From: Novosphingobium guangzhouense
GTDB lineage: Bacteria; Pseudomonadota; Alphaproteobacteria; Sphingomonadales; Sphingomonadaceae
Assembly: GCF_002896965.1 (NCBI RefSeq)
Contig: NZ_LYMM01000054.1
Coordinates: forward strand, 1 to 35,339
Direction of reading: 5' to 3'
Length of the DNA: 35,339 bases
Shown: in pieces, positions 27,495 through 35,339 of the stretch
Position numbering within the stretch: the stretch's first letter is position 1
Layout of the letters: each line of letters opens with the position of its first letter
Translations under genes and position numbers: made by a program
Notes under the pieces: generated by a model
What the model saw: the letters and a program-made list of their open reading frames with translations, nothing else
Database searches by the model: none
Told to the model about the DNA's origin: nothing

Positions 27495-29562
27495 GCATCT
27501 CTCCCGCGCGGCCGTTGTTTACGTCCGCCAGTCGACCATGGCGCAAGTGACCGGAAACCTGGAAAGCCAGCGCCGCCAATATGACCTTGCCGGTGCGGCG
27601 AACGCGACAGGCTTTGCAACCGTGACAGTCATTGATGAAGATCTTGGTCGTTCGGGTTCGGGCAGCATGGAACGACCTGGTTTTGAGAAGCTGGTCGGGC
27701 TGGTCTGCACAGGTAACGTCGGGGCCGTCTATTGCATCGAGGCATCTCGCCTTGCCCGCAACGGACGCGATTGGCACCATCTCATCGACCTGTGTGCTCT
27801 CGCTGGTACGCTGGTCATCGATCCCGATGGCACTTATGATCCTCGCCTGATCAATGATCGTCTTCTGCTCGGGCTGAAAGGAACGATGTCCGAATATGAG
27901 CTCAGTCTGATCCGGCAGCGCGGTTTGGCCGCGCGCGATGCCAAGGTTCGTAGGGGCGAATATCGCTTTGCCCTTCCGCCGGGCCTGCGCTGGAACGAAA
28001 TCGACGCCATCGAGATCGACCCGGACGAACACGTCCAAGAGGCCGTCCGACTGGTGTTCGCCAAGTTCAGGGAACTCGGTAGCGCCCGGCAGGTGTTCCT
28101 TTGGCTTCGTGCGGCCAACCTCAAGATGCCGGTGATGCGCCGGAACGTGGAGATCTGCAAAATGGAGTGGAAGGCTCCAGCCTACCACACTGTAATGCAG
28201 ATATTGCATAACCCCCTTTACGCTGGTGCTTATGCCTTCGGCCGCGTGGGGCAGCGCACCAAGGTCGTCGATGGGCGATCTCGGAAGACCGGCGGCTACA
28301 AGAAGCCACGAAACGAGTGGTCGACACTGATCCATGACCATCATCCGGGCTACATCAGTTGGCAGGAATACGAGGAAAACCAACGCCTGCTACTCGAGAA
28401 CGCTCACATGAAGAAGAACTGTGATCGAAAGTCGGGCCGCGGCGGACGGGCGTTGTTGACCGGCTTGATGCGCTGCGGACGCTGTGGACGAATGATGCGC
28501 GTGTTCTACGGCATGGCAAAGGGACATGCGCATCGTTACCAATGCCGCGGTGACGACGGGCATGTTGGTGCTGGACTCTGTATCGGCATCGGCGGCGTAC
28601 GTGTCGACAAGGCCGTTGCGTTGGCCTGCCTTGACGCAGTCTCCGACCGCGCCGTGGAGGCGGCAATCTTCGCATCGGATCAGTTGGCGCGATCCACCAA
28701 CGACATCGTCGCCGCGATCGAGCGCGACCTTGAAGGTGAGCGCTACGAGGCGTCGCTTGCCGCGCGTCGATATGAGTTGGTTGATCCAGCGAAACGGCAC
28801 GTTGCCCGGGAACTCGAAGCGCGATGGAATGCGGCCTTGGAGCGCGTTGCGGAGTTGGAAAAGCGCATCGAGGAGAAACGTGCTGGCTTGGCTGCACAGC
28901 CAAAGATCGATCGCGCTCTGCTGCTCCAACTTGCCCAAGACCTGCCAGCTGTCTGGAATGCCCCGTCGACCGACACGCGCACAAAACAGCGCTTGATCCA
29001 CTCTCTCGTCAAGGAAATCGTCTTCGAACTCGACAATGACACTAACGAAGCCGTGCTGCTCATCCATTGGGTCGGCGGCCGCCACTCCGAGCTTCGAGTG
29101 GGGCGAGTCAAGTGCGGGCGTCGCCCGACAGATGCCACCCCGACAGCAGTTCAGGCACTTCGCAAGCTTGCCGGGCACTGGTCCGATCGAGATCTTGCCG
29201 TCTCCCTCAATCGCATGCTGTGCAGGACCAGTGACGGGGAAACCTGGACGACGGTGCGCGTGCGCGACATGCGCGAGCGGCTCGGGCTTCCCGAATATGA
29301 TCCAGCGAAGAGCGATGGAAAGTACATCAGCTTGGGCAAAGCGGCCGAACAACTCGGTATCTGTAGGGGCTCAGCGCAGATGCTGGTCGGGAAAAAGATA
29401 CTGCCGGCCACGCAAATCATGAAAGGGGCGCCGTACCTCGTTCCCATCGAAGCGCTCTCCTCGGAAGCCGTTAGGATAGGGGTGCAAACCGTCATCGACA
29501 GACGACCCAAACATTATGAGGATTATCAATACGATAAAGTTGTCCGCCTTCCCGGCATCTGA
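27472..29562 (+). CDS. Large serine recombinase (resolvase/invertase N-domain, recombinase domain, zinc ribbon)
   Basis: Starts at ATG 27472 with GGGAGG upstream; 696 residues. The N-terminal resolvase domain has the nucleophile S21 (VVYVRQSTMAQV) and the catalytic arginines in CIEASRLARNGRDW. The Recombinase domain is at about 185-290 (ILHNPLYAGAYAFGR). A zinc ribbon follows at about 330-365 (CGRCGRMMRVFYG, then YQCRGD), and then a coiled coil near 400-470. The C-terminal HTH-like part (KYISLGKAAEQLGICRGSAQ) is unusual for phage integrases and may bind the target. It cuts and rejoins DNA with a 5' phosphoserine intermediate. It is the likely agent that put the module into tnpB. Confidence 0.92.
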   Translation: MTTKVTPEHLSRAAVVYVRQSTMAQVTGNLESQRRQYDLAGAANATGFATVTVIDEDLGRSGSGSMERPGFEKLVGLVCTGNVGAVYCIEASRLARNGRDWHHLIDLCALAGTLVIDPDGTYDPRLINDRLLLGLKGTMSEYELSLIRQRGLAARDAKVRRGEYRFALPPGLRWNEIDAIEIDPDEHVQEAVRLVFAKFRELGSARQVFLWLRAANLKMPVMRRNVEICKMEWKAPAYHTVMQILHNPLYAGAYAFGRVGQRTKVVDGRSRKTGGYKKPRNEWSTLIHDHHPGYISWQEYEENQRLLLENAHMKKNCDRKSGRGGRALLTGLMRCGRCGRMMRVFYGMAKGHAHRYQCRGDDGHVGAGLCIGIGGVRVDKAVALACLDAVSDRAVEAAIFASDQLARSTNDIVAAIERDLEGERYEASLAARRYELVDPAKRHVARELEARWNAALERVAELEKRIEEKRAGLAAQPKIDRALLLQLAQDLPAVWNAPSTDTRTKQRLIHSLVKEIVFELDNDTNEAVLLIHWVGGRHSELRVGRVKCGRRPTDATPTAVQALRKLAGHWSDRDLAVSLNRMLCRTSDGETWTTVRVRDMRERLGLPEYDPAKSDGKYISLGKAAEQLGICRGSAQMLVGKKILPATQIMKGAPYLVPIEALSSEAVRIGVQTVIDRRPKHYEDYQYDKVVRLPGI

Positions 29563-29590
29563 TGGAGCAATGCATTATGAAACGCAGTGT

Positions 29591-29794
29591 GGCAATTACC
29601 TGAAGGCGCTGCACTGGGATGGCACCGGGCTTTGCCTGTTCGCCAAGCGTTTGGAACGGAGCCGTTTCGTCTGGCCGCCGCTCATCGAAGGCGGTGTCGT
29701 GCTGACCCCGGCGCAGTTTGCACTGCTGATCGAAGCGATGGATTGGCGGCGCACAGTGGCCCCCAATCCGCCCCGCCTGCCGGTGCAAATTTGA
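29591..29794 (+). pseudogene. tnpB: IS66 tnpB, 3' part
   Basis: The C-terminal 67 residues of TnpB (GNYLKALHWDGTGLCLFAKR, RFVWPPLIEGGVVL, AMDWRRTVAP) are in a different frame from the 5' part. There is no ribosome site or natural start at the break. An open frame from 29516 could give a 92-residue fusion, which is unlikely to be meaningful. tnpC starts 66 bp downstream. Confidence 0.92.
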
Positions 29795-29860
29795 TGCGAT
29801 AATCGCCGCATTTCAGGGCTTTCTGCTTGGGCGGGAGGCCGGATTCTGCTACCGGGAAGC

Positions 29861-31495
29861 GTGTCTCCCGACGATCTCGAACTCCCTGCTGATCCCGCAG
29901 AACTGCGCGCTTTTGCGGAGGCGATGCGCGCACGTCTGGCGGCTTCGGAGCAGGCGCTGGAGGCGGAACGGGCGGCCCATGACGCGACCCGCGAGAAGCT
30001 CGAGACCGCCCAGAACTCGATCAAGCTGACGGCGCTGCAGATCGAGAAGTTCAAGGTCCAACTGGCCCGCCTCCGGCGCATGAAGTTCGGTCAGTCTTCG
30101 GAGCGCCTTGCCCTCCAAGCCGACCAGCTCGAGTTGACGCTGGAGGATCTCGAGGCCGAGCATGCCCATGCCGAGTGTGTGATCGAGGGGCATGTGCCCG
30201 AAGATTCCCCGGCCAGGGCTGCCCCTCGCAAGCCTCGCCGTGCTCCGCTACCCGATCATCTTCCTCGCGATGAGGTTATGCACGCAGCTCCGGATGCCGA
30301 CGGCTGCTCCGCCTGTGGGGGCACGATGGGCAAGCTCGGCGAGGACGTGACCGAAGTGCTGGAATATGTCCCCGGCCGCTTCCGCGTCGTCCGTCACGTC
30401 CGGCCCAAGCTTTCCTGCAACCGCTGCGATATGATCAGTCAGGCACCGGCCCCGGCGCTGCCCGTGCCGCGCGGCCGTGCCGGTCCCGGCCTGTTGGCCC
30501 ACGTCATCGTCTCCAAGTTCGCCGATCACCTGCCGCTGTATCGCCAATCGCAGATGTACGCGCGAGAGGGTGTCGAGATCAGCCGCTCGACGATGGCGGA
30601 CTGGCTGGGCCAGGCAAGCTGGCTGCTGCAACCGCTGGTCGATCGGATCGCCGATCACGTCATGGCCAGCGTGAAGCTCCACGCCGACGACACACCCGTC
30701 CCGGTGCTGGCGCCGGGGACCGGGAAGACGGCAACCGGGCGACTATGGGTTTACCTTCGCGATAACCGACGATGGAGCCATCTGGACAAGCCGGCAGCGC
30801 TGTTCCGCTACAGCCCGGATCGCAAGGGCGAGCGACCGCGCGAGCATCTCAAGACCTTTGCAGGCTTCCTGCAAGCCGATGCTTATGCCGGTTTTGAGCG
30901 CCTCTACGCGAGTGACCGCCAGCCCGCGCCGATCACGCCCGTTGCCTGCTGGGCCCATGCCCGGCGCAAGCTGAACGATGTCTACAAGGCAGACCCGAAC
31001 TCGGCTGCGCTCGATGGCCTGCAGATGATCGGCGAGCTTTACGACGTCGAGCGGCAGATCGTGCGCGAACCCGCAGATTTCCGCCGCAAGGCTCGCAAGC
31101 TCTCAAAGCTGAAGGCGCTGGATTTCTTCGCCTGGGCTGAAGAGGTGCTGTCAAAGGCATCGGCGCGTTCACCGCTAGCCGAGGCCCTGCGTTATGCCGT
31201 GAAGCTTAAGTCGCAACTGCTCACCTACACCGACGACGGCAGGCTGGAGATCGACAACAATCCGGCAGAGAATGCCCTGCGGGGAATCTGCCTTGGCAGG
31301 AAGAACTGGCTTTTCGCAGGTGCCGACTGTGGCGGGGAGCGCGCCGCCGCCATGTATTCATTACTTGAGACGGCAAAGCTTAGTGGAGTCAATCCGCAGG
31401 AGTGGCTGGCCGATGTCCTCGATCGCATCGGCAAGGGGCATCCGATCAATCGGATCGATGAACTGCTGCCGTGGAACTGGGCCTTGCGCGAATAA
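29861..31495 (+). CDS. tnpC: IS66 family transposase TnpC
   Basis: A 544-residue DDE transposase starting with GTG. It has an N-terminal leucine-zipper coiled coil (about 12-70), the basic KFGQSSER segment of TnpC proteins (about 75), a zinc-binding region (CSACGG near 148, CNRCDM near 187), and a catalytic core. Candidate acidic residues are in LHADDTP (about 272), QADAYAGF (about 338) and EIDNNPAENALR (about 465-476). It ends in the usual IS66 C-terminal domain (NWLFAGADCGGERAA, then DELLPWNW). It appears complete, so the element could transpose if TnpB is supplied. Confidence 0.95.
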   Translation: MSPDDLELPADPAELRAFAEAMRARLAASEQALEAERAAHDATREKLETAQNSIKLTALQIEKFKVQLARLRRMKFGQSSERLALQADQLELTLEDLEAEHAHAECVIEGHVPEDSPARAAPRKPRRAPLPDHLPRDEVMHAAPDADGCSACGGTMGKLGEDVTEVLEYVPGRFRVVRHVRPKLSCNRCDMISQAPAPALPVPRGRAGPGLLAHVIVSKFADHLPLYRQSQMYAREGVEISRSTMADWLGQASWLLQPLVDRIADHVMASVKLHADDTPVPVLAPGTGKTATGRLWVYLRDNRRWSHLDKPAALFRYSPDRKGERPREHLKTFAGFLQADAYAGFERLYASDRQPAPITPVACWAHARRKLNDVYKADPNSAALDGLQMIGELYDVERQIVREPADFRRKARKLSKLKALDFFAWAEEVLSKASARSPLAEALRYAVKLKSQLLTYTDDGRLEIDNNPAENALRGICLGRKNWLFAGADCGGERAAAMYSLLETAKLSGVNPQEWLADVLDRIGKGHPINRIDELLPWNWALRE

Positions 31496-31517
31496 CTGGG
31501 GATCGTCCACTTCTCGG

Positions 31518-32084
31518 TCAGGCGCTGGCATCCAAACTATCGGTTTTAACTTTTGAATGTTCCGCATGCCTCGCCTTGACCGCCACAAAAGCAGGGTTGG
31601 CTTCAAGCGATCTGTCCATGTCGAGCGTAATCAGCACACTATCGCTCAAAGGCCATTGAACGCGCCGTTGCCAGCAAGTCAGGAGTTCGTTTGGGGATAC
31701 CAGTCGGAGGCGAAGGTAGGTGATCCTGCCAGATTCCGTCTGATCCACTGATGCTATTTGATCCCAAGGGATGAAATGTGGTCGGCGATGCGGAATTTCG
31801 ATGCCATCATCCGAGATCCTCAGAAGCGGGCTTTTCCTGTGCATGAATAGCTTGGCGGTGAACCAAGCCAGCCACAACCACAGGCATGCCATGATCGCGG
31901 CCCCGATCGCGACAGCAACCTCTGCAAAGCTTGATACGCCTTGAAAGGTCACCGCAAAGTACACGATTCCTGCAAAAATCAGGGCAAAAGGCGCTGTTAC
32001 CATCAGCCCCGCCGTGAGAAATGCGAACGGCCATAGCCAACGGCGAGGGAAAACAGCCAGAGTTGGCGTCGTTGTGGAGGTCAT
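31518..32084 (-). CDS. Passenger membrane protein in the IS66 element (two TM helices, PH-like domain)
   Basis: A 188-residue protein on the opposite strand to tnpC, inside the inverted repeats. Two transmembrane segments are seen at about 16-48 (FLTAGLMVTAPFALIFAGIV) and about 55-75 (VAIGAAIMACLWLWLAWFTA). A cytoplasmic part follows, with ISDDGIEIPHRR and IPWDQIASV, the pattern of bacterial PH-like (YdbS/YcxB-type) domains. The function is unknown. Passenger genes are known in some IS66 elements. It converges on tnpC with a 22-bp gap. Confidence 0.8.
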   Translation of the reverse strand: MTSTTTPTLAVFPRRWLWPFAFLTAGLMVTAPFALIFAGIVYFAVTFQGVSSFAEVAVAIGAAIMACLWLWLAWFTAKLFMHRKSPLLRISDDGIEIPHRRPHFIPWDQIASVDQTESGRITYLRLRLVSPNELLTCWQRRVQWPLSDSVLITLDMDRSLEANPAFVAVKARHAEHSKVKTDSLDASA

Positions 32085-32202
32085 TCTGCAATGGGTAGAT
32101 CGAAGAGAAACGGAAGCAATAGGCTTCAGTTTGGGGCCAGCTTCACAGCCTGGATTCCCGGCGCAGCGTTGCGCCGTAGGACGGTCTTCAGCGGACGCTT
32201 AC

Positions 32203-32210
32203 TATGAACC
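32203..32210. repeat. Target-site duplication of IS66, right copy
   Basis: TATGAACC, identical to 26281-26288. Bases 32204-32206 are the imuA start codon. Confidence 0.97.
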
Positions 32211-32965
32211 CTGCTTCATCTCATGCGCAGATGGGCATTGATGCCCTTCGCGCCATTACGACGCCGCTCGCCGACTTTCGGATCATGCCCTTCGGCCCCG
32301 AAGCGCTGGACGCGCGTTTGGCCAGTGGCGGTATGCGGGCCGGCGCTTTGCACGAAGCGACGGCGCTGACCTGCTCGCTGGTCGACGACGCGGCCGCCAC
32401 GCTGTTTCTTGCCGGCATCGCCGCGCGGGAAGCGCGCTTAGCGTCAGCGCCGGTCCTTTGGGTGAGTTGTCGGAACGATCTCTACGCCCCTGGCCTCGAG
32501 CAGGCAGGGCTTGGCTCGGCCGATGTCATCCACGCGCATCCGAGCGATGATGCTGCACTGCTTGGCGTCGTCGAGGATGCGGTGCGCGATGGAACGCCCG
32601 CCGCCGTCTTTGCCGAAGCCAGCAAGGTCTCGATGGTCGCCACCCGCCGGTTGCAGCTTGCCGCCGCCGAGGCTGACATCCCAGTGCTCCTGCTGCGGCG
32701 TCACCGCGGCAGGGATCGTGATCCGCTCGCCGATCCATCGGCTGCCTGGACCCGGTGGCGGGTCGCCAGTGCGCCCTCCGAGCGCCTCGGCGTTGCCGGT
32801 GTCGGACGCCCGCGCTGGCTCGTCGAACTCGCGCGCCAGCGCGGCGGCGAAGGCTTTTCCCTGATCGTGGAGGGATGCGATGCGACGGGTCGTCTCGCTG
32901 TTCCTGCCGTTCCTCGCCATCGAACGGCTGAGACGGCAGGATCGGTTCGCCGCGCCGCGGCCTGA
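32204..32965 (+). CDS. imuA: ImuA, RecA-like accessory protein of mutasome
   Basis: A 253-residue ImuA/SulA-like protein. Seen: MPFGPEALDARLASGGMRAG near 26-45, LHEATALTCSLVDDAAATLF, then VLWVSCRNDLYAPGLEQAGL and MVATRRLQLAAAEADIPVLL. These are the typical RecA-like ImuA landmarks, lacking a full Walker A. ImuA works with ImuB and DnaE2 (ImuC) in damage-induced mutagenesis. Its first codons lie in the IS66 target duplication, so the protein is intact. However, all DNA upstream of TATGAACC is now IS66 sequence and the ribosome site is replaced by CGGACGCTTAC. The 3' end overlaps imuB by 86 bp. Confidence 0.92.
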   Translation: MNPASSHAQMGIDALRAITTPLADFRIMPFGPEALDARLASGGMRAGALHEATALTCSLVDDAAATLFLAGIAAREARLASAPVLWVSCRNDLYAPGLEQAGLGSADVIHAHPSDDAALLGVVEDAVRDGTPAAVFAEASKVSMVATRRLQLAAAEADIPVLLLRRHRGRDRDPLADPSAAWTRWRVASAPSERLGVAGVGRPRWLVELARQRGGEGFSLIVEGCDATGRLAVPAVPRHRTAETAGSVRRAAA

Positions 32966-34703
32966 GCCGCGCGTTCTCCAGCTTCCCGTCGACGACAATC
33001 CCGGTGCCTGTTCGGTCCCTCGCGGGGGCGGTTGGCGGCCGGGTGCCCGGTGGGCACGCGAGCGGCAGAATGGGGAAGGGCAGGGGACCGTCAGGGGCGA
33101 GGACCGCACACGCCCCGATGTCGAGCGCGAGATCGCAGCGTTGCCGCTGCACGCCAGGCCGCCAATGCGGGAGCTGGGACGACGCTCCGAGACTAGGGGG
33201 CATCCGTTCAAGCGGATGGCTTCGTCAGTAGCGCCGGAAGAGATGCGCGACGCGCCGAAAGTCATGGCTGCCCCGCTGGCGCTCATCGGCAAGCTCGGCC
33301 GCCGCGACGAGATCGTTGCGGCTTGTCCGGCGGCGAGAGCATTGGGCATCCATGTCGGCATGGCGGCAACGCACGCTCGTGCGCTCGTTTCCGATCTCGA
33401 TTTCCGCGTGGCGGAGCCTGAGGCCGACGCGGCGCTGCTCGATCGCCTGGCCCTGTTCGGCATCCGCCGCTGGTCGCCGGTCGTCGCGGTCTCGCCGCCT
33501 GACGGGATCTGGCTGGACCTGACGGGTGCCGCGCACCTGCATGGCGGAGAGGCACGCTTTTGCCAGCGGCTCCATGCCTTCTGTCGCCGGGCCGGATTCA
33601 CCGCCCGCCTCGCGATAGCCGAAACCCCGGGCGCCGCGCATGCGCTGGCTCGCTATGGGCGCGAGGATATTGTCATCATCCCGCATGGAGGCGTGCTCAA
33701 GGCGCTATCGCCGCTTCCGGTAGCCGCGCTGCGCCTCGAAGGCGGGGCGTTAGCCGCTGCGCGCAAGTTCGGGTTCGAAACTATCGCCGACCTGCTGCCC
33801 GTCGCGCGCGGGCCGTTGGCACGCAGGCTGGGTCTCGCCACCATCGGCCGGCTCGACCAGGCGCTTGGCGGCAAGGCCGAGCCAATCACGCCGCGCGAGG
33901 ACGTGGTCATCCCGGCGGTCGAGCGTCGGCTGCTCGAGCCGATCGGCACGGCCGAAGCGATAGCTCAGGTGATGCACGACCTGTTGAAGGACTTGGCAGA
34001 AGTGCTCCAGCGCCGGGGGCTGGGCGCGCGGTCGCTGCGCCTCTGCGCCTTGCGGATCGATGGCGGCGAGCAGGTGGTGGCGATCGGCACTTCCCGCCCG
34101 ACCCGCGAGGTGCCGCATTTGCTGCGCCTGCTGAAGCTCAGGATCGAGCGCATCGACCCTGGCATGGGCCTTGAGCAGTTCCGGCTGCTGGCGCCGCACA
34201 CCGAGCCGCTCGATGCCGAGAACCTGGGGGCGATCCTCGCTGGGGAAAGTACGGTTCGTGATCCCGCGCGCCTGGTCGACGTTGTGGCTGGCAGGATCGG
34301 ACCCGGTGCCGTGTTCCGCATCGCGCCAGTCGAGAGCTATGTGCCTGAGCGTGCAGTGAGGCTTATCAGTCCGATTGAGACGACTGGCTCCTGGCCAGCC
34401 TGGCAGCGCCCGGTGCGGCTGTTCACGCGGCCCGAACCCTTGCGCCGGGTCATGGCTTTGCTGCCCGATCAGCCTCCGCGCCGTTTCGAATGGCGCGGAC
34501 GGTCCTACACGGTCGTGGCCGGCGACGGGCCCGAGCGCATCCATGGCGAGTGGTGGCGGCGCAATGCCGAAGTCTGGGCTGTGCGCGACTACTACCGGGT
34601 CGAGGACGAAACGGGTGGGCGCTACTGGGTGTTCCGCCGCGGCGACGGCGTTGCCGGCGAAACCGGCGATCTCTCGTGGTGGATGCACGGGGTGTTCGCA
34701 TGA
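32880..34703 (+). CDS. imuB: ImuB, inactive Y-family polymerase-like subunit
   Basis: A 607-residue protein with GGAGGG 6 nt before the ATG. It starts MRRVVSLFLPFLAIERLRRQ and has the Y-family palm/fingers region (DGIWLDLTGAAHLHGGEARF at about 204-223). There is little-finger sequence, and a C-terminal part with FEWRGRSYTVVAGDGPERIH and WWRRNAEVWAVRDYYRVEDE. Residues about 28-125 are an insertion (DDNPGACSVPRGGGWRPGAR onward) that I associate with sphingomonad ImuB proteins. The family lacks the catalytic acids and tethers ImuA and DnaE2 to the clamp. It overlaps dnaE2 by 4 bp (ATGA at 34700-34703). Confidence 0.93.
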   Translation: MRRVVSLFLPFLAIERLRRQDRFAAPRPEPRVLQLPVDDNPGACSVPRGGGWRPGARWARERQNGEGQGTVRGEDRTRPDVEREIAALPLHARPPMRELGRRSETRGHPFKRMASSVAPEEMRDAPKVMAAPLALIGKLGRRDEIVAACPAARALGIHVGMAATHARALVSDLDFRVAEPEADAALLDRLALFGIRRWSPVVAVSPPDGIWLDLTGAAHLHGGEARFCQRLHAFCRRAGFTARLAIAETPGAAHALARYGREDIVIIPHGGVLKALSPLPVAALRLEGGALAAARKFGFETIADLLPVARGPLARRLGLATIGRLDQALGGKAEPITPREDVVIPAVERRLLEPIGTAEAIAQVMHDLLKDLAEVLQRRGLGARSLRLCALRIDGGEQVVAIGTSRPTREVPHLLRLLKLRIERIDPGMGLEQFRLLAPHTEPLDAENLGAILAGESTVRDPARLVDVVAGRIGPGAVFRIAPVESYVPERAVRLISPIETTGSWPAWQRPVRLFTRPEPLRRVMALLPDQPPRRFEWRGRSYTVVAGDGPERIHGEWWRRNAEVWAVRDYYRVEDETGGRYWVFRRGDGVAGETGDLSWWMHGVFA

Positions 34704-35339
34704 CCGCCTATGTCGAACTCCAGGTGCTCACGCACTTCTCGTTCCTGCGCGGGGCGTCGAGCCCGGACGAGCTGTTCTCGGTCGCGGCGAAGCTCGGGTA
34801 TTCCGCCATCGGCATTGCCGACCTTGGCAGTGTCGCCGGGGTGGTCCGCGCCTGGGAGGCGGAGAAGGCCACCGGGGTACGCCTCATCGCCGGAACCCGG
34901 GTCGATCTGTCCTGCGGTCGCCGGCTGCTCCTTTACCCGACTGACCGGAAGGCGTGGTCGCGGATCACGCGCCTCCTCACTATCGGTAAGCGCCGGGCGG
35001 GGAAAGGGGCTTGCCTGCTGCACTGGCCCGAACTCGAAGCCTGGTCCGAGGGCGTGATCGCCATTCTCCTGCCGCACGAGGCGGATGCCGAGAATGCTGC
35101 AGCGCTCGTCGATCTGCGGTCCGTCTATGGCAGGCGCGCGCATATGGCGCTGTTCCAGCGCCGCCGCCCGGGCGATGCCGTGCGGATCGACGCGCTGGCG
35201 CGCCAGGCGAGGGAGGCCGGGGTGCGCGCCGTCGTCACCGGCGACGTGCTCTACCATGCGCCCGATGCCCGGCTGCGGCAGGATGTGGTGACCGCGATCC
35301 GGCACAACTGCCGGGTCGATGACCTTGGCTATTGCCGCG
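34700..35339 (+). CDS. dnaE2: DnaE2 (ImuC) error-prone DNA polymerase, N-terminal part, runs off the window
   Basis: 213 codons of the PHP domain: YVELQVLTHFSFLRGASSPD at the N-terminus, GYSAIGIADLGSVAGVVRAW, GVRLIAGTRVDL, VRAVVTGDVLYHAP and the beginning of DVVTAIRHNC. These match the start of DnaE2-type C-family polymerases, which are about 1,080-1,150 residues, so most of the gene is outside. The ATG overlaps the imuB stop, so the trio is translationally linked. It performs translesion synthesis in the imuAB-dnaE2 mutasome. Confidence 0.93.
   Translation, partial: MTAYVELQVLTHFSFLRGASSPDELFSVAAKLGYSAIGIADLGSVAGVVRAWEAEKATGVRLIAGTRVDLSCGRRLLLYPTDRKAWSRITRLLTIGKRRAGKGACLLHWPELEAWSEGVIAILLPHEADAENAAALVDLRSVYGRRAHMALFQRRRPGDAVRIDALARQAREAGVRAVVTGDVLYHAPDARLRQDVVTAIRHNCRVDDLGYCR

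Larger units (their letters stand above)
26989..29590 (+). mobile_element. Serine-recombinase module inserted in tnpB
   Basis: The insert is 2602 bp if the direct repeat GGCAA (26989-26993 and 29591-29595) marks its edges. It carries two small open reading frames and a large serine recombinase, all on the plus strand and overlapping. No inverted terminal repeats are seen, as expected for serine-recombinase insertion. Exact removal would repair tnpB. Confidence 0.85.
26289..32202 (+). mobile_element. IS66-family insertion element with passenger gene and nested recombinase module
   Basis: The element is bounded by the 12-bp perfect inverted repeat GTAAGCGTCCGC (26289-26300; reverse complement at 32191-32202) and an exact 8-bp duplication TATGAACC. 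Its total length is 5914 bp, against about 2.5-3.3 kb for a plain IS66. The excess is the 2.6 kb recombinase module in tnpB and a minus-strand gene at 31518-32084. tnpA, tnpB and tnpC are in the usual order. The transposase looks intact; tnpB is split. Confidence 0.96.

Noticed and set aside
30361..30377. A third partial match to the GGAATATGT motif inside tnpC
   Set aside because: It encodes the conserved LEYVPGR stretch of TnpC and lacks the flanking bases of the 20-mer.

Overview
The window looks like part of a large plasmid from a sphingomonad-type alphaproteobacterium (Sphingomonas, Sphingobium or Novosphingobium are the likely genera; this is inferred from gene content). The evidence is a parA-parB-repA replication/partition block with an iteron-rich non-coding origin, an alphaproteobacterial LexA box (GAAC-N7-GAAC), an imuA-imuB-dnaE2 mutagenesis cassette whose ImuB carries the N-terminal insertion I associate with sphingomonads, and an RHE_PE00001-like gene.

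Layout. 1-5141: mobile DNA, with the end of a tyrosine recombinase gene (minus, runs off the left edge), a divergent RHE_PE00001/DUF1612-like gene, and a tniA-tniB-tniQ transposition operon (minus). 5142-7587: a KAP-type P-loop NTPase gene (minus) split by an in-frame amber codon. 7588-9286: a 1.7 kb non-coding origin with a six-copy array of 22-bp iterons, six more dispersed iterons, an 11-copy GGGCGA repeat and a 26-bp perfect palindrome. 9287-12774: repA, parB and parA (minus). 13089-14746: hipBA toxin-antitoxin operon with three operator palindromes spaced exactly 50 bp apart. 15005-19245: a second, plasmid-borne rpoD followed closely by an unknown gene and a DUF6880-type gene.

19679-24613: a complete CBASS anti-phage operon in the order cap4 (DUF4297-like nuclease plus SAVED), CD-NTase, cap2 (E2-E1) and cap3 (JAB protease). 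It is followed by a stem-loop and a DUF4238 gene. 25636-26288: a gene-free stretch ending in a LexA box and a start codon. 26289-32202: a 5.9 kb IS66-family element with a 12-bp inverted repeat and an exact 8-bp target duplication. Its tnpB is split by a 2.6 kb serine-recombinase module, and it carries a small membrane-protein gene. 32204-35339: imuA, imuB and the start of dnaE2.

Two themes stand out. First, defence and addiction genes (CBASS, HipBA, the broken KAP gene, DUF4238) sit next to the plasmid backbone. Second, nested mobile elements have reshaped regulation: the IS66 element lies exactly between the SOS operator and the imuA start codon, so the mutagenesis cassette is now 5.9 kb from its LexA box. 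All family names come from motifs read by eye and from memory; no database search was run.
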